Origin: an uncultured Granulosicoccaceae bacterium
Lineage (GTDB): Bacteria; Pseudomonadota; Gammaproteobacteria; Granulosicoccales; Granulosicoccaceae
Reading direction: 5' to 3'
Assembly (NCBI GenBank): GCA_937931165.1
Contig: CALHCI010000074.1
Span: 1 to 53,349 of the forward strand
DNA: 53,349 nucleotides
The notes beneath the pieces are model-generated. The model was not told where the DNA came from. It saw only the letters and a program-made list of their open reading frames with translations, and made no database searches. The stretch's first letter is position 1; each line of letters starts with the position of its first letter. Shown piece by piece: positions 1 through 9,213 of the stretch. Both the position numbers and the translations under genes were made by a program.

Positions 1-524
1 TCCTTCAGCCACAACTCAACAATGGCAGAGCCGACAATATGACCGGCATCTGAAAGCCTGATGGTGACGCCTGGCAGAATTTCTTTTTTCTCGCTGTACT
101 CAAGCGTTGAGAATTGCTTGAGCACTTTCTCGGCGTCTGACTTCGCGTACAGAGGCTGTAAGGGTTTCTTACCGCGCCGCTGCCGTCGTTTGTTCTCCCA
201 CTGTGTGTTTTTTTCGTTCAGGTAGGCGGAGTCTTTGAGTAACGTGTTGCAAAGATCGGCACTGGCCTGGTGGGTGAAGATAGGCCCTGTAAAACCGGAT
301 TTCACGAGCAGTGGCAGACGGCCGCTGTGGTCAATATGGGCGTGACTCAACACAACTGCATCGAGTTTGGATGCATCGAACGGAAACGGGTCACGGTTGC
401 GGGCTTCGTCTTTTGCGCGACCCTGAATCAGGCCGCAGTCCAGAAGTACTGTCTGCCCGTTGACTTTGATTAAATGACACGATCCTGTGACCTCCTGTGC
501 TGCACCACATGACTGAATTTCCAA
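1..524 (-). CDS. MBL-fold / beta-CASP metallo-hydrolase, N-terminal part (runs off the left edge)
   Basis: Reading the minus strand from a TTG at 524 gives an open frame that runs off the window edge. Its N-terminus contains GAAQEVTGSCHLI and LLDCGLIQG. The zinc-binding motif SHAHIDHSGRLP follows about 50 residues later. This order is typical of beta-CASP metallo-beta-lactamase proteins (RNA-processing exonuclease or mRNA 3'-end-processing-like), which cut RNA with a two-zinc centre. The start is supported by a GGGAG ribosome-binding site six bases upstream. No ATG fits the conserved N-terminus. The beta-CASP and C-terminal domains lie outside the window, so the exact substrate cannot be judged. 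Confidence 0.85.
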   Translation of the reverse strand, partial: MEIQSCGAAQEVTGSCHLIKVNGQTVLLDCGLIQGRAKDEARNRDPFPFDASKLDAVVLSHAHIDHSGRLPLLVKSGFTGPIFTHQASADLCNTLLKDSAYLNEKNTQWENKRRQRRGKKPLQPLYAKSDAEKVLKQFSTLEYSEKKEILPGVTIRLSDAGHIVGSAIVELWLK

Positions 525-629
525 GGCAGGCTCCCGATATAAGCTGGTAAATTATTATTGACGCTTAGGCGCTTTTAGTGACAGCGATGATAGCCTCTGC
601 GGTTCATATCAAACAATACAGTCGATCCA

Positions 630-1418
630 TTGAATAAAACAAGCAACACCGGTGTTTTGCTACTTGGCCATCGAGGCACTTCCACGATGGCGCCGGAGAA
701 CACCGTTCCGGCTTTCGAGTTTGCGTGTAAACACAACGCCGATATTCTCGAGCTTGATGTCCGTCTGAGTCGCGATGGTGAGCTAATGGTGATTCACGAT
801 GCAACTGTCGATCGAACTACCGATGGTTCCGGGCTGGTTGCGGATATGACGGCCATAGAGCTCGGTAAACTGGATGCCGGTTATCGGTTTTGCTTTGAGG
901 GTGAGCATCAGTGCTCGTTTCGGGGTAAAAATGTTTCCATTAATCGGCTCACGGAAGTGTTAACTTTGTTTCCAGATATGCACTTCAATGTTGATATCAA
1001 GGATAATACCGGGCGTGCAGCGGACGAACTCGCAAAAGTCTTGCGGCAGTGTGATGCACAGGACAAAGTCGTGCTCGCGAGTTTTCACCATCGGGTGCTG
1101 CAGTACAGCCGGGAGCGTTTTCCGTGGCTGAAAACCAGTGCCTCGAAAGGTGATGTCCGGCGGTTTTACTGGCACTACCTGCGCGGCAGACATGCCAGTG
1201 CGGAGATTTCCACAGCGGTGTTTCAGTTGCCAGTAAAGTATTTCGTGCTTTCTTTCAGCAGCAAGCGGTTTATTGACGCAGTTCACGAAGCGGGAATCAG
1301 GCTGGACTTCTGGACCATCAATAATCCGGAATTAATTGCTCAGCTTATTTCCAATGGCGCCGACGGTATAGTTACGGACAGACCCGATATTGCGTCCAAA
1401 GTGATTCGGGGCAAGTGA
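630..1418 (+). CDS. Glycerophosphodiester phosphodiesterase family protein (GDPD)
   Basis: This 262-residue protein has the GDPD TIM-barrel signature: GHRG at residues 13-16, PENT just after, ELD at 41-43 and HDATVDRTTDG from 56. His14 and His56 match the catalytic pair, and Glu41 and Asp43 the metal ligands. The C-terminal FWTINNPE and GADGIVTDRPD motifs complete the barrel. The family hydrolyses glycerophosphodiesters to glycerol-3-phosphate and an alcohol. No signal peptide is seen, so a cytoplasmic UgpQ-like role is likely. The start is TTG, the only usable start between in-frame stops and the conserved core; no strong ribosome-binding site is visible. The MBL gene is divergent. The next gene follows after about 100 bp. 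Confidence 0.9.
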   Translation: MNKTSNTGVLLLGHRGTSTMAPENTVPAFEFACKHNADILELDVRLSRDGELMVIHDATVDRTTDGSGLVADMTAIELGKLDAGYRFCFEGEHQCSFRGKNVSINRLTEVLTLFPDMHFNVDIKDNTGRAADELAKVLRQCDAQDKVVLASFHHRVLQYSRERFPWLKTSASKGDVRRFYWHYLRGRHASAEISTAVFQLPVKYFVLSFSSKRFIDAVHEAGIRLDFWTINNPELIAQLISNGADGIVTDRPDIASKVIRGK

Positions 1419-1515
1419 GTGTCACGGATGGTGAATGATCCAGTGAACCTGCTTGTGCTGTACGTGCCAATCGGGTTGAGCCATCAATACACAAATTCTA
1501 CGAGGTTGAGTTGCA

Positions 1516-2820
1516 TTGGACCGGCGAGTGTCTCCCGGCTTTGACGGAATAGGGGGCAGTTCTTCCATCGCAGTGATTGGGCTGGGGTATGTCGGATTAC
1601 CTCTTGCGGTTGCGCTCGGCCAGAAAAACCGCACCATCGGTTTCGATATCAACCAGCAGCGCATCAGTGAACTACAATCGGGAATCGATATCACCCGAGA
1701 GGTAGATGCAACCGAACTTACCGCCGCCAGTCAACTGCAATTCAGCGGCCTTGAATCCGATATTGCAGATTGTCGCGTATACATTGCCACCGTACCCACA
1801 CCAGTCACTTCACATAAACAACCTGATTTAAGTCCGCTGATCTCTGCATCCAAAATGATCGGCAGTCTGCTCAAGCAGGGTGATTTGGTAATTTACGAGT
1901 CTACGGTCTATCCCGGTGCAACCGAAGAGGTTTGTGTGCCGGTATTGGAAGCGCAATCCGGCCTGACGTTCAACGTTGATTTTTTTGTCGGTTACAGTCC
2001 GGAGCGTATTAACCCGGGCGATCGCAATCATCGCTTGCAGAACATTAAAAAAGTAACCTCTGGCTCCACACCTGAAGTCGCCCGGCTTGTCGATGAGCTC
2101 TACAGCAGTTTTGTGGATGCCGGTACCCATCTCGCGAGCAGTATTCGGGTTGCCGAAGCTGCCAAGGTCATTGAAAACACTCAGCGCGATGTCAACATTG
2201 CACTGGTCAATGAGCTTGCGCTGATTTTTAACCGGCTCGACATAGACACCCGTGAAGTACTGCAGGCGGCTGGCAGCAAGTGGAACTTTCTACCGTTTGA
2301 ACCCGGACTCGTAGGCGGGCATTGTATTGGTGTCGATCCGTACTACCTGACGCATAAGGCCGACGAGATCGGCTATCACCCACGGGTAATATTGTCAGGC
2401 CGTGAGATTAACGATGGTATGGGCCAATATGTTGCCGAACAGGTCATTAAATTGATGACCATGAAACGAATTCATGTGGTAGGCGCAAAAATATTAGTGA
2501 TGGGATTTACCTTTAAGGAAAATTGTCCTGATATTCGTAATTCCCGGGTTATCGACATTGTCGATACCCTGAAACAGTACAACGCCTCTGTCGAGGTCTG
2601 TGACCCATGGATAGATATGGATCTGGCCAGTGAACAGCACAACGTTGCGTTTGTGAAATATCCGCCGGAAGGGTTTTATGATGCGGTGATTCTAGCGGTC
2701 TCGCACCAGCAGTTTATCGATGCAGGGATTGATTCAATCAAGCGGGTTACCAAACCCCTGCACGTGATCTATGACGTGAAAGGGATACTGCCGAAAGCAG
2801 ATACTGACGGCAGATTGTAA
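1516..2820 (+). CDS. UDP-N-acetylhexosamine 6-dehydrogenase (WbpO/TviB-like nucleotide sugar dehydrogenase)
   Basis: The 434-residue protein belongs to the UDP-glucose/GDP-mannose dehydrogenase family. A Rossmann motif GLGYVGLP lies at about residues 22-29. The central domain contains [16 protein letters not shown], and the catalytic cysteine is Cys270 in [12 protein letters not shown]. The C-terminal domain has [15 protein letters not shown]. These motifs resemble WbpO/TviB enzymes, which oxidise UDP-GalNAc or UDP-GlcNAc to the uronic acid with two NAD+ for surface polysaccharide synthesis. UDP-GlcNAc versus UDP-GalNAc cannot be decided by eye. The start is TTG with a GAGG about 10 bases upstream; GTG at 1528 is an alternative. 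No glycosyltransferases or other capsule genes lie nearby. Confidence 0.9.
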   Translation: MDRRVSPGFDGIGGSSSIAVIGLGYVGLPLAVALGQKNRTIGFDINQQRISELQSGIDITREVDATELTAASQLQFSGLESDIADCRVYIATVPTPVTSHKQPDLSPLISASKMIGSLLKQGDLVIYESTVYPGATEEVCVPVLEAQSGLTFNVDFFVGYSPERINPGDRNHRLQNIKKVTSGSTPEVARLVDELYSSFVDAGTHLASSIRVAEAAKVIENTQRDVNIALVNELALIFNRLDIDTREVLQAAGSKWNFLPFEPGLVGGHCIGVDPYYLTHKADEIGYHPRVILSGREINDGMGQYVAEQVIKLMTMKRIHVVGAKILVMGFTFKENCPDIRNSRVIDIVDTLKQYNASVEVCDPWIDMDLASEQHNVAFVKYPPEGFYDAVILAVSHQQFIDAGIDSIKRVTKPLHVIYDVKGILPKADTDGRL

Positions 2821-2916
2821 CGCTAGCGTGGTTACCGGAAGGATGCAGGTTCGCCTGATAATTGACAGCAGGCCGGCGACTACAACCTGTTTAGTATGTG
2901 CGTGAAAATCAGCCTG

Positions 2917-3180
2917 CTAACTTCTTTTAAAGATAGCGACAATAAGCGTCAGCAAAATAGCGCCGGCTGCGGCAGCCATTGCATTCATACTGATGTTATT
3001 GTCCACCACAATATTGCCGAAGGTTGCGATCAACCCGCCGGCAAATGCCCCCAAAACACCCAGACACAGATTGCCAAACCAGCCGAAACCACCACGCTTT
3101 AGCATGGGCCCAAGTAGCAGCCCGAGAATCGCGCCAATGCCAATGTAGATGAGAAGAGTCTGGAGTGTTACGTCCGCCAT
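2917..3180 (-). CDS. GlsB/YeaQ/YmgE family small membrane protein
   Basis: An 87-residue, very hydrophobic protein with about three membrane segments (roughly residues 8-25, 32-55 and 66-84). It has the glycine-rich pattern GIGAILGLLLGP and the loop GWFGNLCLGVLGAFAGG, typical of the transglycosylase-associated (GlsB/YeaQ/YmgE) family. Members are stress-related inner-membrane proteins of unknown biochemical function. It ends convergently with the nucleotide-sugar dehydrogenase. About 120 bp upstream separates it from the radical SAM gene, so it probably has its own promoter. Confidence 0.88.
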   Translation of the reverse strand: MADVTLQTLLIYIGIGAILGLLLGPMLKRGGFGWFGNLCLGVLGAFAGGLIATFGNIVVDNNISMNAMAAAAGAILLTLIVAIFKRS

Positions 3181-3299
3181 CGATATGCTCCGATGTTAAA
3201 AACATGCAAGTGACAGAGTGTAGCAGGCAATTCAAAAACTACCGGCTATTCTTTGGTCGAAATGTCGGGTAGTCACGGTATCTGTTGTTAAGCATCCGG

Positions 3300-4886
3300 C
3301 TATTCGCTCGCCGTGTACTGCTGCTGGCGTATCTGCCGTTTGGCGTGACGTGACTTTTTAGCCTCAGACCTATCGATACGATGCCGCCAGACCGGTGGCT
3401 TTTTCTCACCGGAGTGTTGATGATCCCGGTCAATCGCTGCGGTAAATTCATCCCTGTTATGGAGTGCCAGCGCCTCAACGCCGTCGTACAAAAAGCCGAA
3501 CAACCGCGCCAGTGAGATTCTATGTGTCTGACCCGACTCCCGATATAGCCAGTCACAAAAAAGCCAGAAGCGATTGAACGGGTCCTCACCAAGTATGAGC
3601 GGCAGGCTGTGATGAAATCGCGATGAGTTGGCTATCATGTCCCAGTATCGTGCAAATCGTTGCAGGCGTTGCATGGTTTGAAAATCGAGATCACGGTTTT
3701 GCAGCAACTGGTACGGGGGTAGATGTGCGTAACACATCGCGTAGTCTTCGGTGTGGCGAATAATATTCGTGCCGCGCAGGCGTTTTAAAATACCGACCTG
3801 AATTTCATGAGGTTCTAGTGCAACCAGCTGATTAAATCCTGCGGCAAAGCTTGCGAGGGTTTCACCCGGTAAACCGACAATCAGATCTGCGTGAATATAA
3901 GCTTGGGTTTCTTTACGTAACCATTGCAGGTTCTCAAGTGTTTTGACTTCATTTTGTTTGCGGCTAATCGTTTGTTGCACCGTAAGATTAAACGATTGAA
4001 TGCCTACCTCAAATTGCAGTGCGCCTTTAGGGAAGCGCTTTAATACTGTCTTTAGTTCTGCAGGGAGCTTGTCCGGAATGACTTCAAAGTGAACAAAGAG
4101 GTCGTTGTCCAGACGGTCGAGAAAAAACTCCAGTATGGCAATGCAATTCTGTACTTTGAGATTAAAGGTGCGATCGACAAATTTGAATTGCCTGGCACCG
4201 CGAAGGTATAGGTTTTCCATTTGCGCCAGAAATCCGTTTAACTCAAATGGCTTTGCGGTTTTGTCCAGCGCCGAAAGACAGAATTCACACTTAAACGGAC
4301 AACCGCGGGAAGCTTCTACATAGAGCACGCGGTTTGCAATGTCTTCATCGTTATAGTGATGGTAAGGATAGCTAAGCGACTTGATCAGCGGGGTGGTCGC
4401 CTCCGTAACCTTTGCGGGTGCTGCATCATTACGGATCAGATCTTTGCAAAGATCGCGGAAAGCAAAGTCTGCCTGGCCGGTGATTAAATGATCACAATGG
4501 TTGAATATCTCTGTTTTATAATACTCGTAGCTGACTTCCGGTCCGCCGATAACAATGGTTATCTCTGGTTGAATATTCTTGATTAAACCTATTACTTCGG
4601 TGGTTTGCGAGATATTCCAGATGTATACGCCAAAGCCGAGTATCTTCGGGTTTAGCGACAGTAGTTGTTCGGCAATATCGATTGGCCGTTGATTGATGGT
4701 GAATTCTTTTAGTGTGGCGACCTGAGTGAGCTCTTCAAGGTTTGCATAGAGATAGCGCAAACCCAGTGATGCATGAATGTATTTGGCATTCAGTGTACTG
4801 AGTACGATATGGCTTTCAGTCAGGTTCCCGATTGCAACAGGTTCATGAATCTTGAAAACAACCGGGGCGACATGGCTGGTATCCAT
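3300..4886 (-). CDS. B12-binding-domain radical SAM protein (DUF4080-type)
   Basis: This 528-residue protein has an N-terminal cobalamin-binding-like domain (residues about 25-150, with VIGGPEVSYEYY). The radical SAM core follows, with its [4Fe-4S] cysteines in EASRGCPFKCEFCLSALD. A C-terminal region like DUF4080 follows, including YWDMIANSSRF. Such proteins reductively cleave S-adenosylmethionine, but the substrate of this subgroup is unknown. The stop of the upstream aminotransferase gene is only 20 bp away on the same strand, so the two are probably co-transcribed. The ATG at 4886 has no clear ribosome-binding site. The true start could be a few codons inside, since conserved sequence begins near HIVLSTLNAKYIHA. 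Confidence 0.85.
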   Translation of the reverse strand: MDTSHVAPVVFKIHEPVAIGNLTESHIVLSTLNAKYIHASLGLRYLYANLEELTQVATLKEFTINQRPIDIAEQLLSLNPKILGFGVYIWNISQTTEVIGLIKNIQPEITIVIGGPEVSYEYYKTEIFNHCDHLITGQADFAFRDLCKDLIRNDAAPAKVTEATTPLIKSLSYPYHHYNDEDIANRVLYVEASRGCPFKCEFCLSALDKTAKPFELNGFLAQMENLYLRGARQFKFVDRTFNLKVQNCIAILEFFLDRLDNDLFVHFEVIPDKLPAELKTVLKRFPKGALQFEVGIQSFNLTVQQTISRKQNEVKTLENLQWLRKETQAYIHADLIVGLPGETLASFAAGFNQLVALEPHEIQVGILKRLRGTNIIRHTEDYAMCYAHLPPYQLLQNRDLDFQTMQRLQRFARYWDMIANSSRFHHSLPLILGEDPFNRFWLFCDWLYRESGQTHRISLARLFGFLYDGVEALALHNRDEFTAAIDRDHQHSGEKKPPVWRHRIDRSEAKKSRHAKRQIRQQQYTASE

Positions 4887-4906
4887 GGGGATATTAATGG
4901 TTCGCG

Positions 4907-5815
4907 TTAACTGGTCGCCGCCCAGTCCCAGTATAGTTCACGAGCCTGTCTGGCAACTGGTCCGGCCTGCAAATGTCTGTCTTCGATTTGCGTTACCGGT
5001 GTGACTTTAGATAGATTGCCGGTCGCGAATATTTCATCTGCGCTTCTGAAATCATCGAGTGACAGTGTGCATTCGTGAACGGTGGTGCCATCCTCCTGTA
5101 AAAGCTTTGCCACTCTCTTGCGGGTAATGCCGTTTAAAAAAGTACCGTTCGGTACCGGTGTAAACACCTCGCCATCTTTGACCATCATGATGTTGGAGGT
5201 AGCGGTTTCCGCAACATTACCCAGCGCATCGCAAACAAGTGCATTTTTAAATCCTTTGCCGTTGGCCTCGCGCAGCATGCGTGCATTGTGTGGATACAGG
5301 CACGCCGCTTTGGCATTGACCAGTTGCATGGAAAGCAGTGGCCGGCAGAAAGTGGTCGTTGTCAATGTCATGCTGGCTTCTGCATCCGGCATCGGTATGC
5401 TTTCAAGGCACAGTGCAAACTGTGTGGAATCGGGATCTCCACTGACGACGGTAGCATCCGATTCTTTTGACCAGTACATGGGGCGAATGTAGATAGCGTC
5501 GTCAGCGCTGTAATTCGCAAGTCCCTCATGGGTAATCTCCATCATTGCCGCAGTCGACACAGTCGGCTTCAAGCCCATGGCAATGGCAGACTGATTAACT
5601 CGCTCGCAATGCGCTTCCAGATCAGGCGATACACCGTTGAATTTTCTGGCACCGTCAAACACCAGCGTACCCAGCCAGGTGGCATGGTCGGCGGCACCCA
5701 TAATAGGGGTGTTACCTTTCTCCCATTTTTCATTGAAGAAGGTGAAGATTTTTTCGCCAACAGCCATTGGTTTGTCCAGAAGAAAGCGGTCGGCAATATT
5801 AACAGCGCTGGACAC
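4907..5815 (-). CDS. Class IV PLP aminotransferase, branched-chain-aminotransferase-like
   Basis: The 302-residue protein has the fold-type IV aminotransferase pattern: TLVFDGARKFNG near the N-terminus and RPMYW in the substrate region. The likely PLP lysine is in QLVNAKAACLYPHN, and the phosphate-binding region is ETATSNIMMVKDG followed by FLNGITRKRV. It is closest in feel to branched-chain amino acid aminotransferases (IlvE-like), but other amino donors are possible. The GTG at 5815 lacks a ribosome-binding site; ATG at 5767 is an alternative that still precedes the conserved core. It is divergent from preT, with a RutR-like box between them, which may link it to pyrimidine or amino-group metabolism. 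That link is inference. Confidence 0.85.
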   Translation of the reverse strand: MSSAVNIADRFLLDKPMAVGEKIFTFFNEKWEKGNTPIMGAADHATWLGTLVFDGARKFNGVSPDLEAHCERVNQSAIAMGLKPTVSTAAMMEITHEGLANYSADDAIYIRPMYWSKESDATVVSGDPDSTQFALCLESIPMPDAEASMTLTTTTFCRPLLSMQLVNAKAACLYPHNARMLREANGKGFKNALVCDALGNVAETATSNIMMVKDGEVFTPVPNGTFLNGITRKRVAKLLQEDGTTVHECTLSLDDFRSADEIFATGNLSKVTPVTQIEDRHLQAGPVARQARELYWDWAATS

Positions 5816-5850
5816 TGCGAAAAACCATTGCCTGCGCAGATTTTAAAAGT

Positions 5851-5866
5851 TTGACCAAATGGATAA
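5851..5866. promoter_or_regulatory. Candidate RutR operator in the aminotransferase/preT divergent region
   Basis: TTGACCAAATGGATAA matches the E. coli RutR box TTGACCA-N2-TGGTCAA at 12 of 14 defined positions. It sits 43 bp upstream of the preT start. The left half also resembles a -35 element (TTGACC), so a bound regulator would block transcription. A RutR relative is encoded about 3 kb downstream. Binding itself is inferred. Confidence 0.6.
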
Positions 5867-5908
5867 AAATTGATCTAATCGAGGTGAAACATCGCACAGG
5901 GGAAGAAT

Positions 5909-7216
5909 ATGCGCGGTACAGACCCGTTGGTTGAATTGCAAACTGATTTGCACCCGCCGCTTTCGGCGCACGAGGCGGCTGTTGAGGCAGATCGGTGTTA
6001 CTTCTGTTACGACGCACCTTGCGTGACTGCCTGCCCCACCGGCATCGATGTGCCCTTGTTTATCCGTCAGATCCAGTCCGGCAACCCGCATGGCTCGGGC
6101 AAAACCATCCTCGATGAAAATATTCTGGTCGGCATGTGTGCCCGCGTTTGCCCCACCGAAACCCTGTGTGAGCAGGCCTGCGTCCGGCAAACCGCTGAGA
6201 ATTCACCGGTAAAAATTGGCGCGCTGCAGCGATACGCCACCGATGTACTGCAGGCTGAAAGCACTCATCCGTATCAGCGCGCGGCAGCCACCGGGCGCAG
6301 CGTTGCGGTGGTCGGTGCCGGGCCAGCCGGACTTGCCTGTGCGCATCGACTGGCCATGTATGGTCATTCGGTGACTATATTCGACGCCAACCAAAAGCCG
6401 GGCGGCCTGAACGAGTACGGCATTGCGGCGTATAAAACGGTTAATAACTTTGCGCAAGCTGAAGTGGAGTTTGTGCTTGACATTGGCGGTATCGAAATCA
6501 AAAGCGGCGTAGCACTTGGCGTTGATATGAAGTTGTCAGAGCTCGCCAGCCAGCACGACGCGGTATTCCTGGGTATTGGCCTGGGTGATGTTAATGCGCC
6601 GGGTATTGACGGTGAATCACTTAAAGGCGTTGAGAATGCGGTGGGCTTTATTGCACGTCTCCGACAAACACAGGATTATAAATCGCTCGACACAGGCAAT
6701 CACGTGCTGGTGATTGGCGGAGGCATGACTGCCATTGATGCCGCGGTGCAGTCAAAGATGCTTGGGGCATCTGAAGTTACCATTGCCTATCGACGCGGGC
6801 CTGAGCAAATGAATGCCAGTGAGTATGAGCAGCATCTTGCGCAAACGCATGGCGTGGTTATCCGGCATTATCTACAGCCGTTGCGATACATTGATAACGG
6901 CAGTGGTTATGTCGCATCGGTAGAGCTTGAACAAATGTCCGTCAGTGACGGTGTGTTGACCGGTACTGGTAATACCACCATATTACAGGCAGACCAGGTG
7001 CTTACCGCGATTGGTCAAAAACTACAGTCAGCACCACTTGAAGGCGCCTCACTTGAGTTAAAGGGCAATCGTATCGTGGTTAATGCCGACCGGCAAACCA
7101 GTGACAAAAAAATCTATGCCGGTGGTGATTGCATTGCCGGTGGTGATGATCTTACTGTCAGTGCTGTGCAGGACGGCAAGCTTGCAGCTGAAGCGATAAA
7201 CCGGCAACTGGCATAA
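5909..7216 (+). CDS. preT: NAD-dependent dihydropyrimidine dehydrogenase subunit PreT
   Basis: The 435-residue protein matches PreT, the flavin/iron-sulfur subunit that passes NADH electrons to PreA for reduction of uracil and thymine. The N-terminus has GltD-type [4Fe-4S] cysteine clusters: CYFCYDAPCVTACPTGID, then CARVCPTETLCEQAC. An FAD-binding motif GAGPAGLACAHRLA begins near residue 135. A second dinucleotide motif GGGMTAIDAAV lies near 270, and YAGGDCIAGGDDLTVSAVQDG closes the FAD domain. E. coli PreT is 412 residues. A strong ribosome-binding site (AGGGGAAG) precedes the ATG. preA follows after 13 bp, so the pair is an operon. A RutR-like box lies just upstream. Confidence 0.95.
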   Translation: MRGTDPLVELQTDLHPPLSAHEAAVEADRCYFCYDAPCVTACPTGIDVPLFIRQIQSGNPHGSGKTILDENILVGMCARVCPTETLCEQACVRQTAENSPVKIGALQRYATDVLQAESTHPYQRAAATGRSVAVVGAGPAGLACAHRLAMYGHSVTIFDANQKPGGLNEYGIAAYKTVNNFAQAEVEFVLDIGGIEIKSGVALGVDMKLSELASQHDAVFLGIGLGDVNAPGIDGESLKGVENAVGFIARLRQTQDYKSLDTGNHVLVIGGGMTAIDAAVQSKMLGASEVTIAYRRGPEQMNASEYEQHLAQTHGVVIRHYLQPLRYIDNGSGYVASVELEQMSVSDGVLTGTGNTTILQADQVLTAIGQKLQSAPLEGASLELKGNRIVVNADRQTSDKKIYAGGDCIAGGDDLTVSAVQDGKLAAEAINRQLA

Positions 7217-7229
7217 ACGGAGAATAAAC

Positions 7230-8528
7230 ATGGCTGACCTTACTTCAACTTTTGCCGGTATAAAATCTCCCAATCCGTTCTGGCTGGCTTCTGCGCCGCC
7301 TACCGACAAAGCCTATAACGTTAACCGCGCGTTTGAAGCAGGCTGGGGAGGTGTCGTGTGGAAAACACTGGGTGAAGACCCGCATATTGTCAATGTGAAC
7401 GGGCCGCGTTATGGCGTGGTGTACAGCGCAGACCGGCGTGTGATGGGTATTAACAATATAGAGTTAATCACTGATCGACCTTTGCAGGTGAATCTAGATG
7501 AAATAAAGCAGGTTAAAAAAGACTGGCCGGACCGCGCCATGGTGGTGTCGTTAATGGTGCCTTGCGAAGAAAAAAACTGGAAAGAGATACTTAAAAAGGT
7601 AGAAGATACTGGCGCAGACGGCGTGGAACTCAATTTCGGTTGTCCTCATGGCATGTCAGAGCGTGGTATGGGCTCGGCAGTCGGACAGGTACCAGAGTAC
7701 ATAGAAATGGTCACCCGGTGGTGTAAGGAAACCACCGCAATGCCGGTGATCGTTAAGCTCACACCCAATATAACCGATGTTCGCTACCCGGCACGTGCAG
7801 CCCTTGCCGGAGGTGCAGATGCGGTATCACTGATTAATACCGTCAGTTCAATAGTCAGCGTTAACCTCGATACTATGTCGCCGGAACCTTCTATTGATGG
7901 CAAAGGCTCGCATGGTGGTTACTGCGGACCGGCAGTAAAGCCGATTGCACTCAATATGGTTGCGCAAATTGCGCGGGATACAGAAACGGCGAGGCTGCCA
8001 ATTTCAGGGATAGGCGGTGTGACCACATGGCGGGATGCTGCAGAGTTTTTAACGCTAGGTGCTGGCAATGTACAGGTTTGTACTGCTGCAATGACTTACG
8101 GATTTCGCATCGTCGAAGAGCTCACAACCGGACTAAGCCGCTGGATGGATGAAAAAAACTACAGCAGCGTTGAAAGTTTTGTTGGGCTTGCCACGCCTAA
8201 TGTTACCGACTGGCAGTATCTGAACTTAAATTATGTGACTAAAGCGCGTATTGATCAGGATAAATGTATTCAGTGCGGCAGGTGTCATGTGGTATGTGAA
8301 GATACTTCTCATCAGGCAATCACACAGCAGAAAAATGGCCAACGTTATTTTGAAGTGATTGATAAAGAGTGTGTCGGGTGTAACCTTTGTGTGAATGTAT
8401 GTCCGGTTGAAAATTGCATCACTATGGAACAGTTAACTACTGGAGCCGATCCGAGAACCAACAACAACATTTCTGCAGAATATCAGAACTGGACAACCCA
8501 TCCGAATAACCCGATGGCAACGAGTTAG
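7230..8528 (+). CDS. preA: NAD-dependent dihydropyrimidine dehydrogenase subunit PreA
   Basis: The 432-residue protein is the catalytic subunit, an FMN TIM barrel of the dihydroorotate dehydrogenase family. It has NPFWLASAPPTDKAYN at the start and ELNFGCPHGMSERGMGSAVG at the active-site loop. SGIGGVTTWRDAAEFL provides phosphate binding. Two ferredoxin-type [4Fe-4S] motifs follow at the C-terminus: CIQCGRCHVVC and CVGCNLCVNVCPV. With PreT it catalyses the NADH-dependent reduction of uracil and thymine. The active-site loop has Val where mammalian dihydropyrimidine dehydrogenase has its catalytic Cys; as I recall, E. coli PreA also lacks it. The next gene, rutR, is convergent with an 11-bp gap. 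Confidence 0.95.
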   Translation: MADLTSTFAGIKSPNPFWLASAPPTDKAYNVNRAFEAGWGGVVWKTLGEDPHIVNVNGPRYGVVYSADRRVMGINNIELITDRPLQVNLDEIKQVKKDWPDRAMVVSLMVPCEEKNWKEILKKVEDTGADGVELNFGCPHGMSERGMGSAVGQVPEYIEMVTRWCKETTAMPVIVKLTPNITDVRYPARAALAGGADAVSLINTVSSIVSVNLDTMSPEPSIDGKGSHGGYCGPAVKPIALNMVAQIARDTETARLPISGIGGVTTWRDAAEFLTLGAGNVQVCTAAMTYGFRIVEELTTGLSRWMDEKNYSSVESFVGLATPNVTDWQYLNLNYVTKARIDQDKCIQCGRCHVVCEDTSHQAITQQKNGQRYFEVIDKECVGCNLCVNVCPVENCITMEQLTTGADPRTNNNISAEYQNWTTHPNNPMATS

Positions 8529-8539
8529 GCAATGCCTGG

Positions 8540-9172
8540 TCAGCGTGGTGTAAGTCCGTTAAGTATGATGGTTTTTAATGTGTGTTCGGCATTGCTGTGT
8601 AGCGTGTTGTTATCGTTGCTCAGGATTTCTGCCTGTGCGCTGAAATCGGCATAGTGTTGCGTGGCAGCCCAGATGAGAAACAACAGATTCAACGGACAAA
8701 CTGCAGCAATACGACCGGTATCTATCCAGTGCTGGATTACCGCGCATTTTTCATCGACCAGTTGTTTAAGATCAGTGTGTAGAAATTCTTTAATCATGGG
8801 GGCGCCTTGAAGAATCTCGTTGGCAAACAGCCTGGATGCTTCTGGCTTGTCAATACTCAGTTGCAACTTGGTTTGCGTGTAAGCCCAGATCTGTTCGAAA
8901 GGGTCACCGTCAGCCTCAAGGCTGATTAACGGAGCCAGCCATGCAGACAATGTATTTTCCAGTACTTTTACATAAATGTCGTTCTTGCTTTTGTAGTAAT
9001 AAAGCAGATTTGCCTTCGACATCTCAGCGCGCTCGGCAATTTGTGCCACAGTACTGCCGCGATACCCGTAGCGGGAAAATACATCGAGCGCTGCATCGAG
9101 AATTTTCTGTCGGTTGCGTACCTGAATGCGTGAGGGTTTGTCTGTCGGTGATTTTTTATTTAAATTGGACAT
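8540..9172 (-). CDS. rutR: RutR-like TetR-family regulator of pyrimidine catabolism
   Basis: From the ATG at 9172 this is a 210-residue TetR-family protein, close to the 212 of E. coli RutR. The helix-turn-helix holds GSTVAQIAERAEMSKANLLYYYKSK, here split as GSTVAQIAERAEM and SKANLLYYYKSK; the NLLYY recognition segment matches RutR. The ligand domain shares WLAPL, EASRLFANEILQGAP, WIDTGRIA and LIWAATQHYADF with RutR. In E. coli RutR senses uracil/thymine and represses. The frame extends to a TTG at 9229, but the ATG at 9172 has a GGAAAA upstream and starts where the family does. It is divergent from the aminotransferase. RutR-like boxes upstream suggest autoregulation. Confidence 0.9.
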   Translation of the reverse strand: MSNLNKKSPTDKPSRIQVRNRQKILDAALDVFSRYGYRGSTVAQIAERAEMSKANLLYYYKSKNDIYVKVLENTLSAWLAPLISLEADGDPFEQIWAYTQTKLQLSIDKPEASRLFANEILQGAPMIKEFLHTDLKQLVDEKCAVIQHWIDTGRIAAVCPLNLLFLIWAATQHYADFSAQAEILSNDNNTLHSNAEHTLKTIILNGLTPR

Positions 9173-9213
9173 GCATTTTCCGACGACAATCCTGTTTATC
9201 CGTGTTACGACCG

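Noticed and set aside
2821..2916. tRNA-like GGTTCGC between the nucleotide-sugar dehydrogenase and the small membrane protein
   Set aside because: No acceptor stem or anticodon arm could be formed around it.
3239..3592. 117-codon minus-strand open frame
   Set aside because: It mostly overlaps the radical SAM gene in another frame, with no domain signal of its own.
8527..8537. AGGCA-A-TGCCT palindrome at the convergent preA/rutR ends as a terminator
   Set aside because: The loop would be a single base and there is no T-run, so it cannot form a usable terminator hairpin.
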